Shown here: positions 14,728-24,860 of the stretch, one piece after another
Numbering within the stretch: the stretch's first letter is position 1
How the letters are laid out: each line of letters opens with the position of its first letter
Position numbers and translations under genes: made by a program
DNA from: Nostoc sp. KVJ20
Lineage (GTDB): Bacteria > Cyanobacteriota > Cyanobacteriia > Cyanobacteriales > Nostocaceae
DNA length: 33,144 bases
NCBI RefSeq assembly: GCF_001712795.1
Contig: NZ_KV757694.1
Coordinates: 1-33,144, forward strand
Direction: 5' to 3'
Notes under the pieces: generated by a model
Told to the model about the DNA's origin: nothing
Seen by the model: only the letters and a program-made list of their open reading frames with translations
Databases searched by the model: none

Positions 14728-15879
14728 CTAAGAATGACTGACTCTCATGAGTATTTCCGCGATATTTTGCGCTCTTGCATTCCAGGAATATTTTTCTGTA
14801 ATTAACGTATACGCTGTATCTACAAGTGATTGATATTTATCAATACTAGAAGCAGCATCTAGCACTGTGTTAGCAACTTCTTCGCTAGAGTATCCTGTTA
14901 CTAACAGATGTTCTAAGTGGCGAAATTCTTCTAATCCTCGCAAGCCTTCTGGTGTTGATACAACTAACTTTTTACTGGCAAAATAATCTAATGCTTTATT
15001 GCGAGCGCCGCCTGCTACGGCTTGTTTTGAGAATGGCAGTAAAGCAATATCTGCATATTTAAGATGGGCAACAAAATCTTCTCTCCTAGGTAAAAATCCT
15101 AAAAAAGAGATATTAGAGGGTATTGGTTCTGAAATATCACTACTATCCCTGCCAATGACAATAAAATGTACTTTATCTTGATGACTTTCAAGGGATTTAG
15201 CAACCTCAATAGCCATTGATACAGACATATCATTAGTTGGAAATTGAAATGTTTTGGGAGCAATAAGAACCACTATTTTAGCTGGTCTGAATGCTTGATA
15301 GGGATCTGTATCAGGAAAAGCTTCAGTATTTAGTAAGTCTTCAGTCACTCCATTCCCGATGCAATAAATTTGCTGTGGAGTTATACCATACCATTGGGAA
15401 ATTAGTCTAGGAATTGATTCACCTGCTGCAATAATCGGATTGCCAGAGAATATCAAAATTCCCTGAGCAATATATGTTTTAATACATTGTGCAAACTCTT
15501 TGAAAGGATTGGCAACTGAAAACAAGCGCATCCAGTATTCATACGGTGAAAATGTATGAAAATCAAATACAAGAGAGGAATTGCTGTATTTTCTAAGCTT
15601 TAATGAAATTAGAGCAGCCAATCCAGGTAGTGTTTCTTGAGCATACACAATATCTGGGCAGAACTCGTCGATGCACTTTTCTATAGCTTGAATATATGAC
15701 TTTAAGCCTCTTGAACCAATCGAAAGAGAAGGTGCATAATTAACAGATGAACAATCTAAACCTAACTGAAAAACATCAAAATATTCCGTCAGATATTGTC
15801 CTAGATAAAAAGGTCTAGTAAATGCACCAAATGGTTGACTAGAATCGAGTGTTGAGACAATTAGTAAGCGTTTACCCAT
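14728..15879 (-). CDS. GT-B fold glycosyltransferase (GT4-like)
   Basis: A 383-aa cytoplasmic or membrane-bound transferase for exopolysaccharide assembly. The N-terminal acceptor domain starts KRLLIVSTLDSSQPFGAFTR. The C-terminal donor domain has IVVLIAPKTFQFPTNDMS, the FLGFLPRREDFVAHLKYADI segment and LPFSKQAVAGGARNKALDYF, where the usual E-x7-E is replaced by an R-N-K-x-L-D-Y form seen in some GT-B members. The sugar and linkage cannot be told from sequence. It lies 154 bp before the WecG gene and follows the GT2 gene at 112 bp. The gaps are AT-rich with no clear terminator. Confidence 0.85.
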   Translation of the reverse strand: MGKRLLIVSTLDSSQPFGAFTRPFYLGQYLTEYFDVFQLGLDCSSVNYAPSLSIGSRGLKSYIQAIEKCIDEFCPDIVYAQETLPGLAALISLKLRKYSNSSLVFDFHTFSPYEYWMRLFSVANPFKEFAQCIKTYIAQGILIFSGNPIIAAGESIPRLISQWYGITPQQIYCIGNGVTEDLLNTEAFPDTDPYQAFRPAKIVVLIAPKTFQFPTNDMSVSMAIEVAKSLESHQDKVHFIVIGRDSSDISEPIPSNISFLGFLPRREDFVAHLKYADIALLPFSKQAVAGGARNKALDYFASKKLVVSTPEGLRGLEEFRHLEHLLVTGYSSEEVANTVLDAASSIDKYQSLVDTAYTLITEKYSWNARAQNIAEILMRVSHS

Positions 15880-15991
15880 AGAATGATCAATGATTATTTG
15901 ATTATTTAATAATTTAAAATTGCATTTGTCAAATTATTAAGATATTGATAAATTATCCAAATACTATTGACTCATGAATCTCGTGCGAGTA

Positions 15992-16885
15992 TCAAACTTC
16001 TGAGTTAGTTTGATTGATGTCCTCAGCAAATGTGGGAGAAATCGCCAAATCCTTGTAACCAATAATTGCTCTGATATAAGGTAAGAACCAATAAAATATC
16101 CAAAATGGCCCAGAGTGTCTGCTACAAAATATAGTCCATGATTTCAATGGAAATCCTTTAATTTGCAGTACCTTTTTCAAGCGTTCTAATATATTTAAAT
16201 TGGTATCTACCCAGCTGTTGCGGATAGAATTTTTATTACAAGTACCAATATATCCAGGAGCTACCCATATTTTACAACCCATTTTACGCGCTCTCAGGGC
16301 ATAATCTAAATCTCCTAAACTGTGAACAAAGGCTGTATCAATATTGCCAACTTTTGCAGCAACACTTTTAGGAATTAGCACGCAGTTACCATACATAGCA
16401 TCGCATTGTTGGATAACAGAACTTGGTTCTAAAAATTCAAACTTGTTGGAATACCACTTTTTAGATTTTACTGCTCCTCCATAGGTTGCTTTTCCTGTCA
16501 TTGAGTCTCTAGTTGAACCAACTACAATTGAGTCTGGATAACCAAGTTCTGTCAAATTTTGATGAACCTGCAATAGTTTACTCACAGCATTGGCTTCCAG
16601 AAATGTGTCATCATTTAACCACAGATAATAATCATATTGATGTTTTATCGCCTCACCAAAGGCGAGATGCATTCCTCCCACCCAAAATAAATTGCCATTA
16701 CCCTGAAGTATTTTTACCTCTGGGTATTCTGCTTTGATAGCCTCTGTAGTCCCATCAGAACTACCATCATCAGTTAAATAAACATCACAATGATTGTTTT
16801 GCTGATACAAAGCATTTAGACAGGCAAGAGTTGTATTCCGCCTGTTATAACATGTCATAATTACAGCTAAATTTGCTTGCTTCAT
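15992..16885 (-). CDS. GT2-family glycosyltransferase (rhamnosyltransferase-like)
   Basis: Inverting GT-A transferase of 297 aa. The N-terminal MTCYNRRNTTLACLNAL is typical, followed by nucleotide-binding DDGSSDGT (about 39-46) and metal-binding WLNDDT (about 89-94). GGAVKSKKWYSNKF and VHSLGDLDYALRARKMGCKI (acceptor side) follow. It resembles WbbL-type rhamnosyltransferases, but the sugar is not certain. It lies in the middle of the cluster, 133 bp after the DxD glycosyltransferase, and probably adds one sugar of the repeat unit. Confidence 0.9.
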   Translation of the reverse strand: MKQANLAVIMTCYNRRNTTLACLNALYQQNNHCDVYLTDDGSSDGTTEAIKAEYPEVKILQGNGNLFWVGGMHLAFGEAIKHQYDYYLWLNDDTFLEANAVSKLLQVHQNLTELGYPDSIVVGSTRDSMTGKATYGGAVKSKKWYSNKFEFLEPSSVIQQCDAMYGNCVLIPKSVAAKVGNIDTAFVHSLGDLDYALRARKMGCKIWVAPGYIGTCNKNSIRNSWVDTNLNILERLKKVLQIKGFPLKSWTIFCSRHSGPFWIFYWFLPYIRAIIGYKDLAISPTFAEDINQTNSEV

Positions 16886-17018
16886 TTCATTTACCTCATA
16901 TAATAACTACTATCTATAAAAACAGTCAGGAAAATCATGCACTTTTATGCAACTTTTACAAATCTACCTTCATAATCCAAATATCAAATTTTTACTTTTT
17001 GTATATTTTTATGTAAAC

Positions 17019-18035
17019 TTAAAATTTAACCATCTTTTCTATCCAGCCACTAAAATTAATATCTAAATTAAAGGTTTTTAGTTTTTGTTCCATTCTTCTG
17101 ACCACTAACATATATCGATGCCAAACTGAGATGCGAGGCATATTAAGTCTGACAACCTCTTGACATAACCATCGATATTTATCTGAATTGATATTGATTT
17201 TTTTCAATCTTTTAATTTGTGCATTCCAATCGTTATAGAAAAATAAGTTGAAGTAATGAATGGATATAGTATCATCCCAATGTTTAATTTGTAGTTCTTT
17301 TGATAAACGGTTGTGTAAAGGTAATGGATAACTATAATTAGAAGGAAGATGTTCGACGTTTTCTTCCAACGCACATAAAGTTACAGACAAAACAGACTGC
17401 TCAACAAAATAAATACCCTGGGGAGGAGTAATATCTAAGCGCATTACTTTTTCAAAATTTTCTTTCCAAGTTGTAAATATACCTGCACTCCTTCTCACAG
17501 CAACCAAACCAGAGTTCCAATAGCCTCTGATTCTCTTATTACCAATTGGTGTGTCAACAAATACCTCACGTTTTACTCCCAGCACTTCATATAGTTTTTG
17601 CCAATACCATTCTTGAGGATCTTGTAGACCTGTAGAACCAATTCCTTGACCATACTCAGGACGCATTCGTACATTACACTTTGCTGGCAACAAAAATTCT
17701 TTTGGTTCCGAAAAAAAGCATTTATCACTGTCTAAAAAAACTAATATTTCTGCATCGATATTTTGTTCTGCATAGGCACAAACTAGAGGTTTATTAGCTA
17801 AATAGTATTCATGAAATTCTTGATTGATCGGAATTTGTTGATGGATAACCTGTAACGCTTCAAATGCTTGTTGAGTTTGTTTTAATATCGGTTCACCTAC
17901 TCTGGGATGAAAGCTATATATAGGTGTATTTTTCAAGTCGCCGCAGAATTTACGAATACTTTCTGCAAGCATCAAAGATTGACCTTCTAAACGGCCAGGT
18001 TCTGTACAAATTATAAAAGCTATAGGTATTGACAT
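17019..18035 (-). CDS. Putative nucleotide-sugar transferase with DxD motif
   Basis: A 338-aa protein whose start (IPIAFIICTEPGRLEGQSLM) and ILVFLDSDKCFF segment (DxD, about residues 95-106) suggest a GT-A fold transferase. RGYWNSGLVAVRR and an EQSVLS segment occur where GT8-like enzymes carry acceptor-site residues. I cannot assign a CAZy family with confidence. It starts 24 bp after the stop of the GT4 gene upstream, so it is clearly co-transcribed. Its role is presumably another glycosyl transfer or modification in polymer assembly. Confidence 0.7.
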   Translation of the reverse strand: MSIPIAFIICTEPGRLEGQSLMLAESIRKFCGDLKNTPIYSFHPRVGEPILKQTQQAFEALQVIHQQIPINQEFHEYYLANKPLVCAYAEQNIDAEILVFLDSDKCFFSEPKEFLLPAKCNVRMRPEYGQGIGSTGLQDPQEWYWQKLYEVLGVKREVFVDTPIGNKRIRGYWNSGLVAVRRSAGIFTTWKENFEKVMRLDITPPQGIYFVEQSVLSVTLCALEENVEHLPSNYSYPLPLHNRLSKELQIKHWDDTISIHYFNLFFYNDWNAQIKRLKKININSDKYRWLCQEVVRLNMPRISVWHRYMLVVRRMEQKLKTFNLDINFSGWIEKMVKF

Positions 18036-18059
18036 ATTATGAAGTATTGATTTACTAAA

Positions 18060-19331
18060 CTAATTACTAAATGAAGATTTCTTTGCGATCATCAATATTT
18101 CCTGAAACAAAGCTGAATAACGACGTGCTTGAAGTTCTAGAGTGAATTCTTGTTCAACTTTTTCACGTGCATAAAATGATAGTTTTTGCAACCTCTGTTC
18201 ATTTTCAAGTACCCAGGTAATCCCTTTGGCAAAATCCTCAACTTCATAAGGTTTAGCCAAATAGCCGTTCTGCTGATGATCAACAATATCTTTTAAGCCA
18301 GTAGAATTAAACGCCACAACTGGAGTACCACAAGCGAGGGATTCTGAAGCTGTCTGTCCAAAAGATTCTTGTAGAGACGGTACAAGCATCACATCTGCTG
18401 CTGAGTAAACAGTTGCTAGAGATATATCATCGTGTAAGTGTCCCAAATAGTGGGTTGTGAAACCTAAATCAGGTGGATTTTCGGGTTGAGATGCACCGAA
18501 AACAACAATCTCCAACTTATCTTTCCAGCCAGATTTGCTTAATTCTTGTAGTGCTGGTTGCAGGTAATGAAAACCTTTTCTATGGTCATTAGTTGCATCT
18601 AATGCTCCAAATAGAATAAGTTGTTTATCCAGAGGTAAATTGAGTAATTCCCGTGCTGAACCTTGATGAACAGGTTTATACTTTTGAGTATCCAGTCCAT
18701 TCGGAATGACTTCAATTCGCAAGTTCTTAAACAGAGAACTAGACTTGGCGCATTTGGCTAACCAAGAACCGGGTGAAACAATTGTCAGATTTAAATTTTT
18801 CAAAGCTTTGGCTTTACGTTGCCATACCCAGTGGGATAAGTCCGAATCCTTTTTGCTATTGAGTTGAGGACAGGCTCCACAGGATATTTGGTAGCGATCG
18901 CAATCTCCAGCATAGCCGCATCCCCCAGTAAATGCCCACATATCATGAATTGTCCAGACCAAAGGGCGCTTTAGTTTCGCAAGAGTTTCAATTTGCATAA
19001 AAGCTGCGCTAATCCAATGCAAATTGATTATATCTGGATTAATCTGAGCAACTTGAGAAACTACTCTATCTGGCAACCATTGAATAAAAAACGGAGTATT
19101 TTGCTTTTGAGAATAAAGCTTCAAAGGCAAAGTTTCAAATGTCAACTTTGCTTTGGCGATACCTTGAAATAATCTAATCTTAGGCGCAATTACTGTTTTA
19201 TCATCAGTAGATTTTTCTTGCACCAGCATTTGTGATTGTAAGTCAATATCTTGTAACCCTTTGTGCAAACGGTATGCGGCACGAGCCGCACCACCAGCCA
19301 CATCCTGGGTACTAAGGAGCAAGACGTTCAT
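18060..19331 (-). CDS. GT4-family glycosyltransferase
   Basis: Retaining GT-B transferase of 423 aa. It opens with LLLSTQDVAGGAARAAYRLH. The WTIHDMWAFTGGCGYAGDC segment and the SCGACPQL cysteines are typical of the colanic-acid-type GT4 group. In the donor domain VIPNGLDTQKYKP and the E-x7-E motif ESFGQTASE are intact, followed by CGTPVVAFNSTGLKDIV. The donor sugar is unknown. It is 66 bp downstream of the methyltransferase and 24 bp upstream of the DxD glycosyltransferase. Confidence 0.93.
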   Translation of the reverse strand: MNVLLLSTQDVAGGAARAAYRLHKGLQDIDLQSQMLVQEKSTDDKTVIAPKIRLFQGIAKAKLTFETLPLKLYSQKQNTPFFIQWLPDRVVSQVAQINPDIINLHWISAAFMQIETLAKLKRPLVWTIHDMWAFTGGCGYAGDCDRYQISCGACPQLNSKKDSDLSHWVWQRKAKALKNLNLTIVSPGSWLAKCAKSSSLFKNLRIEVIPNGLDTQKYKPVHQGSARELLNLPLDKQLILFGALDATNDHRKGFHYLQPALQELSKSGWKDKLEIVVFGASQPENPPDLGFTTHYLGHLHDDISLATVYSAADVMLVPSLQESFGQTASESLACGTPVVAFNSTGLKDIVDHQQNGYLAKPYEVEDFAKGITWVLENEQRLQKLSFYAREKVEQEFTLELQARRYSALFQEILMIAKKSSFSN

Positions 19332-19397
19332 ATGAGTACTATTTAACTTTAAAAAACATGGTTGATAACACTGATTCTTTATCCCATAAAATCAGTA

Positions 19398-20225
19398 TTA
19401 TTTGTTTGGCTTGATGCCCTCACAATATAAAGATCCTGGTAGATATACTGTCCCATCAGCATTTATATCTAAGACTTCATTACTAAAGTTGGGAATATCA
19501 CTTGTATGGGCATCTAAAAGTTTAATATCCGAAAAACCAACTCTTTGAAAGAGCGTTTTCATGCTATGGCTATCATACATCCACTTATGTTTTTCACCAA
19601 GAGAAGTTTCATCGATCATAGACTTGCGGACATACCGTGGTATTAACCTTTTTACCATGTCAATATAAAGGTATTTAAATTTGTTTCTGAGTTTATTGTG
19701 GTTGATACTAAAAACCTTTTGTAATAAAGAGTTGGTATTAGTTATTGCTACCTCTTCTTTGATATTCACACCTGTTCTTTCTTCTACATACTTGATGGAT
19801 GATTCATCATTATTTTCAAGCACTTGTCGCCAATAAGTTTTCATCAAACCGCCATGTTTTGTTCTAACCAATTGGTCAATTAACTCAATAATAATCCATT
19901 CATATTGTTTCCTTGATTCTTCATGTTCAATACTGTCGATAATTCTTAAATATTCACGGCATGTTCGCTCTAAGTCAGGAACAACAATGCGTAAAATGCC
20001 TTGAGGTTTTAGAACTCTGTAGCATTCTTTCACTAACATTTCTCCCGTTTCCTTAGAGAAATGCTCTAGAACATGACTGCTATAAATTACATCAAAATAA
20101 TCTTTAGGGTATGGAAGTGGTTGCAGTAAGTTATGAGCAATTACGTCAGGATGCTCAGAATTAAAATCTATATTTATCCATTCAGAAGAAAATCTGTGCC
20201 CACATCCAAAATTTAACTTTTTCAT
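19398..20225 (-). CDS. SAM-dependent methyltransferase (class I)
   Basis: A 275-aa enzyme with the SAM-binding motif LNFGCGHRF (residues 4-12), acidic DF after it, YSSHVLEHF (about 49-57) and CYRVLKPQGILRIVVPDLER (about 68-87), all typical of Methyltransf_11 proteins in polysaccharide clusters. The middle (about 100-200) is a variable insertion. It probably methylates a sugar or modifies a lipid-linked intermediate; the target is not known. The C-terminal segment VLDINADGTVYLPGSLYCEG is common in this subgroup. It lies 42 bp after the polymerase gene. Confidence 0.85.
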   Translation of the reverse strand: MKKLNFGCGHRFSSEWINIDFNSEHPDVIAHNLLQPLPYPKDYFDVIYSSHVLEHFSKETGEMLVKECYRVLKPQGILRIVVPDLERTCREYLRIIDSIEHEESRKQYEWIIIELIDQLVRTKHGGLMKTYWRQVLENNDESSIKYVEERTGVNIKEEVAITNTNSLLQKVFSINHNKLRNKFKYLYIDMVKRLIPRYVRKSMIDETSLGEKHKWMYDSHSMKTLFQRVGFSDIKLLDAHTSDIPNFSNEVLDINADGTVYLPGSLYCEGIKPNK

Positions 20226-20267
20226 GTTTTCTCTCCTTTTAATTATGCAAGTATGTAAATTACTTAC

Positions 20268-21497
20268 CTATTTATATATTGGTGCGCGCTGGGAACTAAG
20301 AGTCAGAGATAGAGAAGTGGTGACATACATTAACCAATTCCAACCAGGAATTAATAACCTTGCTTCTGAGAAATTCACTATGACGATAATAACTAGCATC
20401 TGCATTGGCCAATAATCTTCTGGTTTTTTTGCCACTGAAACGATTCGAGTCAGTGCCATTACAAAGAACCGGATAAATCCTGCTGCAAAAGTCAAGAAAC
20501 CTAAAAATCCTAATTCTAACAATAGTTCTAAAAAGCCATTATGAGCATTACTGGCCCAATCGTAAGTAGCTCTCAGATTAGATGCAGCATTACTAGTCCA
20601 AAATGCCGAATATCCATAACCTAGCCAAGGTCTTTCCAAAACCTTAGCTATCACTAATTCCCAAAGATCAGAGCGTCCATTTAAGGTAAGGTCTTTGCCA
20701 GAAGTACCAACTACAGTTTCCGCATTATTGATTAGTAACATTGAAACAATAATCAGTAACATTAAAGCTGTAGTAATCATAATAACTTGTAGTTTATAAT
20801 TAGTTTTTTTAAATGATTGATAGAAAGGTAAAAGTAATATCATTGTCAATAAGATAGCTAAAGACGTTGTGGAACGCGTCAGGATAATTAGACATACAGA
20901 TACCCCACATATTGCCCACATCAACCATCGATATCGATTACTACTAAGGGCAAGATGCAAAAAAACTCCTGCACTCCAATTCATCATGTATCCTAATTCA
21001 TTTTTATGACCATAAATTCCGCTCCACATATCTAATAATTCTGGTGCTGTGTGAATATAACCTGGTACGAATGCAGAGAATATCATAGATAATAATGTAG
21101 CTGCACCAAGCGCCCAAGCTATTAGCCTCATTTGTTCCCTAAGCGGATAACGCATTGCCAAATAGATGGCAATAAAATATATTCTGATTAGACCTTTTAT
21201 ATAATTAAGACTAGAATTTATATCTTCTGACCACAATACAGAAAATAGAACGATCGCTAGCAAAAAAAACTGTAAGGGACTTTTGGTAATTACATAAATA
21301 AAACCTTTCCAGTATAAAAGAAAAAAATAAAATAGAATTAAATATGAAACTATATTGAACAAAGTATCTACCTTATCGCCTCCGAGGGTAGACATAGAGA
21401 CTTCTTGTGCAGGATGTATTGTTAATGCACCTACAGCAATGAGTAATAGCAAAATAGTTAGTATTTTTTCCGTTAATTTTACCTTCATCGCTGACAT
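20268..21497 (-). CDS. wzy: O-antigen polymerase/ligase-type membrane protein (Wzy)
   Basis: A 409-aa integral membrane protein with about ten or more hydrophobic segments. It has the Wzy_C/WaaL signature region NGRSDLWELVIAKVLERPWL followed by GYGYSAFW, and a SNAHNGFLELLLELGFLGF segment with the family's conserved His. It would polymerise flipped repeat units on the periplasmic side. Polymerase is preferred over ligase because it sits with wzx and a Wzc-type protein. It is 28 bp downstream of the glycosyltransferase gene ending at 21526. Confidence 0.85.
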   Translation of the reverse strand: MSAMKVKLTEKILTILLLLIAVGALTIHPAQEVSMSTLGGDKVDTLFNIVSYLILFYFFLLYWKGFIYVITKSPLQFFLLAIVLFSVLWSEDINSSLNYIKGLIRIYFIAIYLAMRYPLREQMRLIAWALGAATLLSMIFSAFVPGYIHTAPELLDMWSGIYGHKNELGYMMNWSAGVFLHLALSSNRYRWLMWAICGVSVCLIILTRSTTSLAILLTMILLLPFYQSFKKTNYKLQVIMITTALMLLIIVSMLLINNAETVVGTSGKDLTLNGRSDLWELVIAKVLERPWLGYGYSAFWTSNAASNLRATYDWASNAHNGFLELLLELGFLGFLTFAAGFIRFFVMALTRIVSVAKKPEDYWPMQMLVIIVIVNFSEARLLIPGWNWLMYVTTSLSLTLSSQRAPIYK

Positions 21498-21525
21498 TTA
21501 ATTTCTTAATTTACTAAATATATCA

Positions 21526-22455
21526 CTATTTTTTTATGGCTGAGTAATTCAATCTTTTCTTTACTTCCTCTTTAAAAATATCCAATGCAGTTGCTTTATA
21601 AACTGTTTTCTGCGTAAAGTTATCTGCCTCTATATTCCGCACAATAAACGGTGGATGTTTTAAGGGAAATTCCATCGCTTGCATGGACATATTAATGAAT
21701 GAAAATTCTTGATTGGAAGTGAAATGAGTCGCGTCTGCACCAACACCAACATTAGAGATTAAATTGACGTTGGGAATAACGCTTAAGCTACCCTGTATCC
21801 AGCAAGCAAATGTCCATTGGTAATCCCAGGTTATACCTGTAGGATTGTTATAAACAGACTGAAATATTCGTCGCCAATAACTTACTGCTTTTGGGTCTAC
21901 AAGAATATCATGTAAAAGGTTTTCTGCTTGCACCTCTTTCCAGAGTTTGATCGTCAAATCATAATGTTGCCAAGCACGTCTCCAACTTGCCCAGCCCCAA
22001 CAATGGTTGTAACGAGATAGATAGTAACTATAATTTGTGCGTTTTCGTCCAAATTGAAGATTTTGAGCAGAGATGGTGGCAATTCTGGTATCGTTTCTAT
22101 ATTTTTCTAGTAGTTCTTCACTAAATCTGAAAAATGTTGGGTGAGGGATACAATCATCTTCTAAAATAATTGTTTCTTCAACATTATTAAATACCCAATC
22201 TAAACCACTAGAGACTCGTTTTGCACAACCTAAGTTGACATCAGAATAATTTTTGATAACTTCGCAGTCCCAATCAACTCTCTCAATAATTGCCCTAGTT
22301 GCTTCACACTTTTCTGCCTCATCTTCACGGTCAGTGCGTGGGCCATCTGCAATTACAAAAAGTTTTGTTGGTTTGGCTTGGCGAATAGCTTCAAAAACTT
22401 TCTCTGTTGTTTGTGGGCGCTTAAAAACAATAAAAGTTACTGGTGTTTCCATCAT
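21526..22455 (-). CDS. Glycosyltransferase (GT-A, HlpA/GT2-like)
   Basis: About 310 aa from the chosen start. METPVTFIVFKRPQTTEKVF is the family-typical N-terminus, with KLFVIADGPR and an EETIILEDDCIPHPTFFRF segment whose EDDC is the metal-binding site. RYNHCWGWASWRRAW is a highly conserved signature of this group. A longer frame reaches 22614 but overlaps the wzx coding region and adds 53 residues without family resemblance. ATG 22455 (or 22452) starts 22 bp after the wzx stop. The sugar added is not known. Confidence 0.88.
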   Translation of the reverse strand: MMETPVTFIVFKRPQTTEKVFEAIRQAKPTKLFVIADGPRTDREDEAEKCEATRAIIERVDWDCEVIKNYSDVNLGCAKRVSSGLDWVFNNVEETIILEDDCIPHPTFFRFSEELLEKYRNDTRIATISAQNLQFGRKRTNYSYYLSRYNHCWGWASWRRAWQHYDLTIKLWKEVQAENLLHDILVDPKAVSYWRRIFQSVYNNPTGITWDYQWTFACWIQGSLSVIPNVNLISNVGVGADATHFTSNQEFSFINMSMQAMEFPLKHPPFIVRNIEADNFTQKTVYKATALDIFKEEVKKRLNYSAIKK

Positions 22456-22477
22456 AATCAAGGTTAAATAATAATGA

Positions 22478-23800
22478 TCAATATTTGTAAAAAGGAATAA
22501 GCGATCGCACCTGAATTTTAAATATTTTCTGTGTTCTTGGATCAAATGCGTTGCACACAAAAGCAGCAGCAGCTTGAGATATGATTGTTGCGATCGCAGC
22601 CCCAAGTCCTGCATACTTAGGAATCAGGAATAAATTCAGAATAATGTTTAGGATTGCTCCAAATAAAGTCTTACCTAAAGAAACGTGGTTCAAACCTTCA
22701 GCAATAAACCAAGGTGATGTTGCAAGACCCATAAATACAAACAAAGAAGTCCAAATATGAACTGCTAATATTGATCCTGCTTCTGCATATCCACTTCCAA
22801 ACATCACCATAATTATCTTGTCAGATAGAAATGACATTGGAAGCGCAATTGCCAAAGATATACATGTCATTAGACTTAGTAATTGTCCGATTCGCTGATA
22901 GTAAAGACTTTCAGATTTTTCCTTAGCTGCGTAAATTGCAGGAGCAACAGAAGAAACAATAGCCCCCGGAATAAAATACCAAATTTCAGAAATCCTGACA
23001 GCAGCAGTATAAACTCCAACTTCACTATTTCCGATCATGTGGCCTAACATCACTTGATCTATTTTCATAAAAATCAGGATAGCGAACCCCGAAAAAATTA
23101 GAGGTAAACTCTCTTTCAGAAGAGTTTTGGCAGCAGAAAAACTCCAACGCCATAACCACAACGAAGACCCTTTAACTTGGTAAACAATCAGCAAGCCAAT
23201 TGCACTCATCGCAAATTCTGCTAATGTTACCCAAGCAAAAGCTAACAATGGTGCTTTTGTTAAAATTAGTGCGATTTTGATGGCACTATTTAGCAGAAAC
23301 GCTGTGTTCTTAGCAATCACAGTGTATTTTGACTGCACCTGTGATTGAAACCACAGTTCAACAGTATCAGCCGCCCTAAAAATTCCTGCCATTGCTAAAA
23401 TTGCAACTAGCCATATCTTCAGTGTTTCCTGCTCACCTAAGAAAAACATAGTGCTAACTGCCAATAAGACAGAAGCAATTCCACCCAGCAACTTTAGCCA
23501 AAAAGTGGTTCCTAAGATTTCCTCTTTGTTTGATGATTGACGCACAAGATGGCGAACTACTACGTCGTCCAGTCCTAGAGTGAAAATTGGGCTAAATAAG
23601 GTAACAAAAGCTAAAGCATAGTTAAAGACACCATATTGCTGTACTCCTAAGTAGCGTGCTATCCATACTCCTACGACTAAGCTTGCACCCATACGTAGAA
23701 TACGGTCAGCAAACAACCAACTTGTATTGGCAATAATTGCACGCAGTCCAGAACGAGATTTAAGTTTTGATAAGTTTTTAATTTTTAGTTTACTTAACAT
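22478..23800 (-). CDS. wzx: Polysaccharide flippase (Wzx/MATE-like)
   Basis: A 440-aa membrane protein with about twelve hydrophobic segments that flips lipid-linked repeat units across the inner membrane. The start region NTSWLFADRILRMGASLVVG and WIARYLGVQQYGVFNYALAF are typical of the RfbX/Wzx group, as is FMKIDQVMLGHMIGNSEVGV in the middle. C-terminally it has NIILNLFLIPKYAGLGAAIA, the usual last membrane pair. It is followed at 22 bp by the next glycosyltransferase gene. Confidence 0.93.
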   Translation of the reverse strand: MLSKLKIKNLSKLKSRSGLRAIIANTSWLFADRILRMGASLVVGVWIARYLGVQQYGVFNYALAFVTLFSPIFTLGLDDVVVRHLVRQSSNKEEILGTTFWLKLLGGIASVLLAVSTMFFLGEQETLKIWLVAILAMAGIFRAADTVELWFQSQVQSKYTVIAKNTAFLLNSAIKIALILTKAPLLAFAWVTLAEFAMSAIGLLIVYQVKGSSLWLWRWSFSAAKTLLKESLPLIFSGFAILIFMKIDQVMLGHMIGNSEVGVYTAAVRISEIWYFIPGAIVSSVAPAIYAAKEKSESLYYQRIGQLLSLMTCISLAIALPMSFLSDKIIMVMFGSGYAEAGSILAVHIWTSLFVFMGLATSPWFIAEGLNHVSLGKTLFGAILNIILNLFLIPKYAGLGAAIATIISQAAAAFVCNAFDPRTQKIFKIQVRSLIPFYKY

Positions 23801-23850
23801 TATTTTTATGAATTAATCATGTAAGGTTCTCATATCCCTATCAATATCGC

Positions 23851-24804
23851 CTACAATACTTTTAATTTCCCAGTCATAAAAGTTTTCAAAAAATAGCTAC
23901 ATAAGAAAACAATGCCCTTTGTTTTCCAAAATAAGTTATGCTCAAACAAAAATATTATTTTTAAATATGAAATAAAATCTTGATATTTTGGACATGGTAT
24001 TGTTTTTAACTCATTTAGAGATGTGAAAGCCAATAATAAGGGTAAACTCAAATTATTTTTTTGCAGAATGTAATTAAATAAGGAATTGCGTTTCCAGAAT
24101 CTCTTGTATTCATAGTTGTTATCTATGTCTAAAAATTTCTTGTTATGATACTGGTTATTTTTATGTATTCTATACATCACTAAAGGTTTAGATATATAAA
24201 ACTTTTTAGCTCCTACTAAAGATGCTCCCCATACCAGACAGTCATCAGCCCTTACACGCCAATCTTCTACATTTGGAATAGGCAAAAATTTTCTAATTAT
24301 TTCTCTACGGATTGATAATGTTGAAGTTATGGAGCCAATCCATTCACCACTATATAAAGTTCTGATTACTGAATAACCCAAATCTGAATCGACAGCATCA
24401 GCTTGAAATGTTTCTTCTACTGCCCCAAATTTGTTATACGCACAAAAAACAAAATCACATTCACTACGTCTCTTATAAAAATTTAATGCAGTTTCTAAAT
24501 ATTGAGGTTCATAAATATCATCGGCATCTAAAAAAAATATAATGTCTCCAGTTGCAGCTAAAAAACCTTCGTTGAATGATGATAGTTGTCCTTGATTTTT
24601 TTGTTTCAAGATAGATTTAACATTAGTTACTTGAGTAAATTTCGTGATTACTTCTACCGAATTATCTGTGGATGCGTCATCAACAATAATAATCTCATCA
24701 AATTTAACTGTTTGATTTAAAGCGCTATTAACCGCCTCTGAGAGAAATTCGGCGTAATTGTAATTATTAATTAAACAAGATGTTTTGATTTTATTTTTAT
24801 CCAT
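23851..24804 (-). CDS. GT2-family glycosyltransferase
   Basis: A 317-aa inverting transferase from the chosen start. CLINNYNYAEFLSEAVNSAL, IIVDDASTDNS, GQLSSFNEGF and the metal site FFLDADD (about residues 85-91) are canonical. WRVRADDCLVWGASLVGA carries the acceptor-side acidic residues. The longer frame to 24867 adds 21 residues that do not fit the family. ATG 24804 has GAGG upstream at good spacing. It lies between the GT-D-like gene and wzx. The sugar specificity is unknown. Confidence 0.92.
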   Translation of the reverse strand: MDKNKIKTSCLINNYNYAEFLSEAVNSALNQTVKFDEIIIVDDASTDNSVEVITKFTQVTNVKSILKQKNQGQLSSFNEGFLAATGDIIFFLDADDIYEPQYLETALNFYKRRSECDFVFCAYNKFGAVEETFQADAVDSDLGYSVIRTLYSGEWIGSITSTLSIRREIIRKFLPIPNVEDWRVRADDCLVWGASLVGAKKFYISKPLVMYRIHKNNQYHNKKFLDIDNNYEYKRFWKRNSLFNYILQKNNLSLPLLLAFTSLNELKTIPCPKYQDFISYLKIIFLFEHNLFWKTKGIVFLCSYFLKTFMTGKLKVL

Positions 24805-24860
24805 ACAAAATGCCTCAATAGATAACAAAATAAGACGGAAATATTTTTGGTAACCGATAA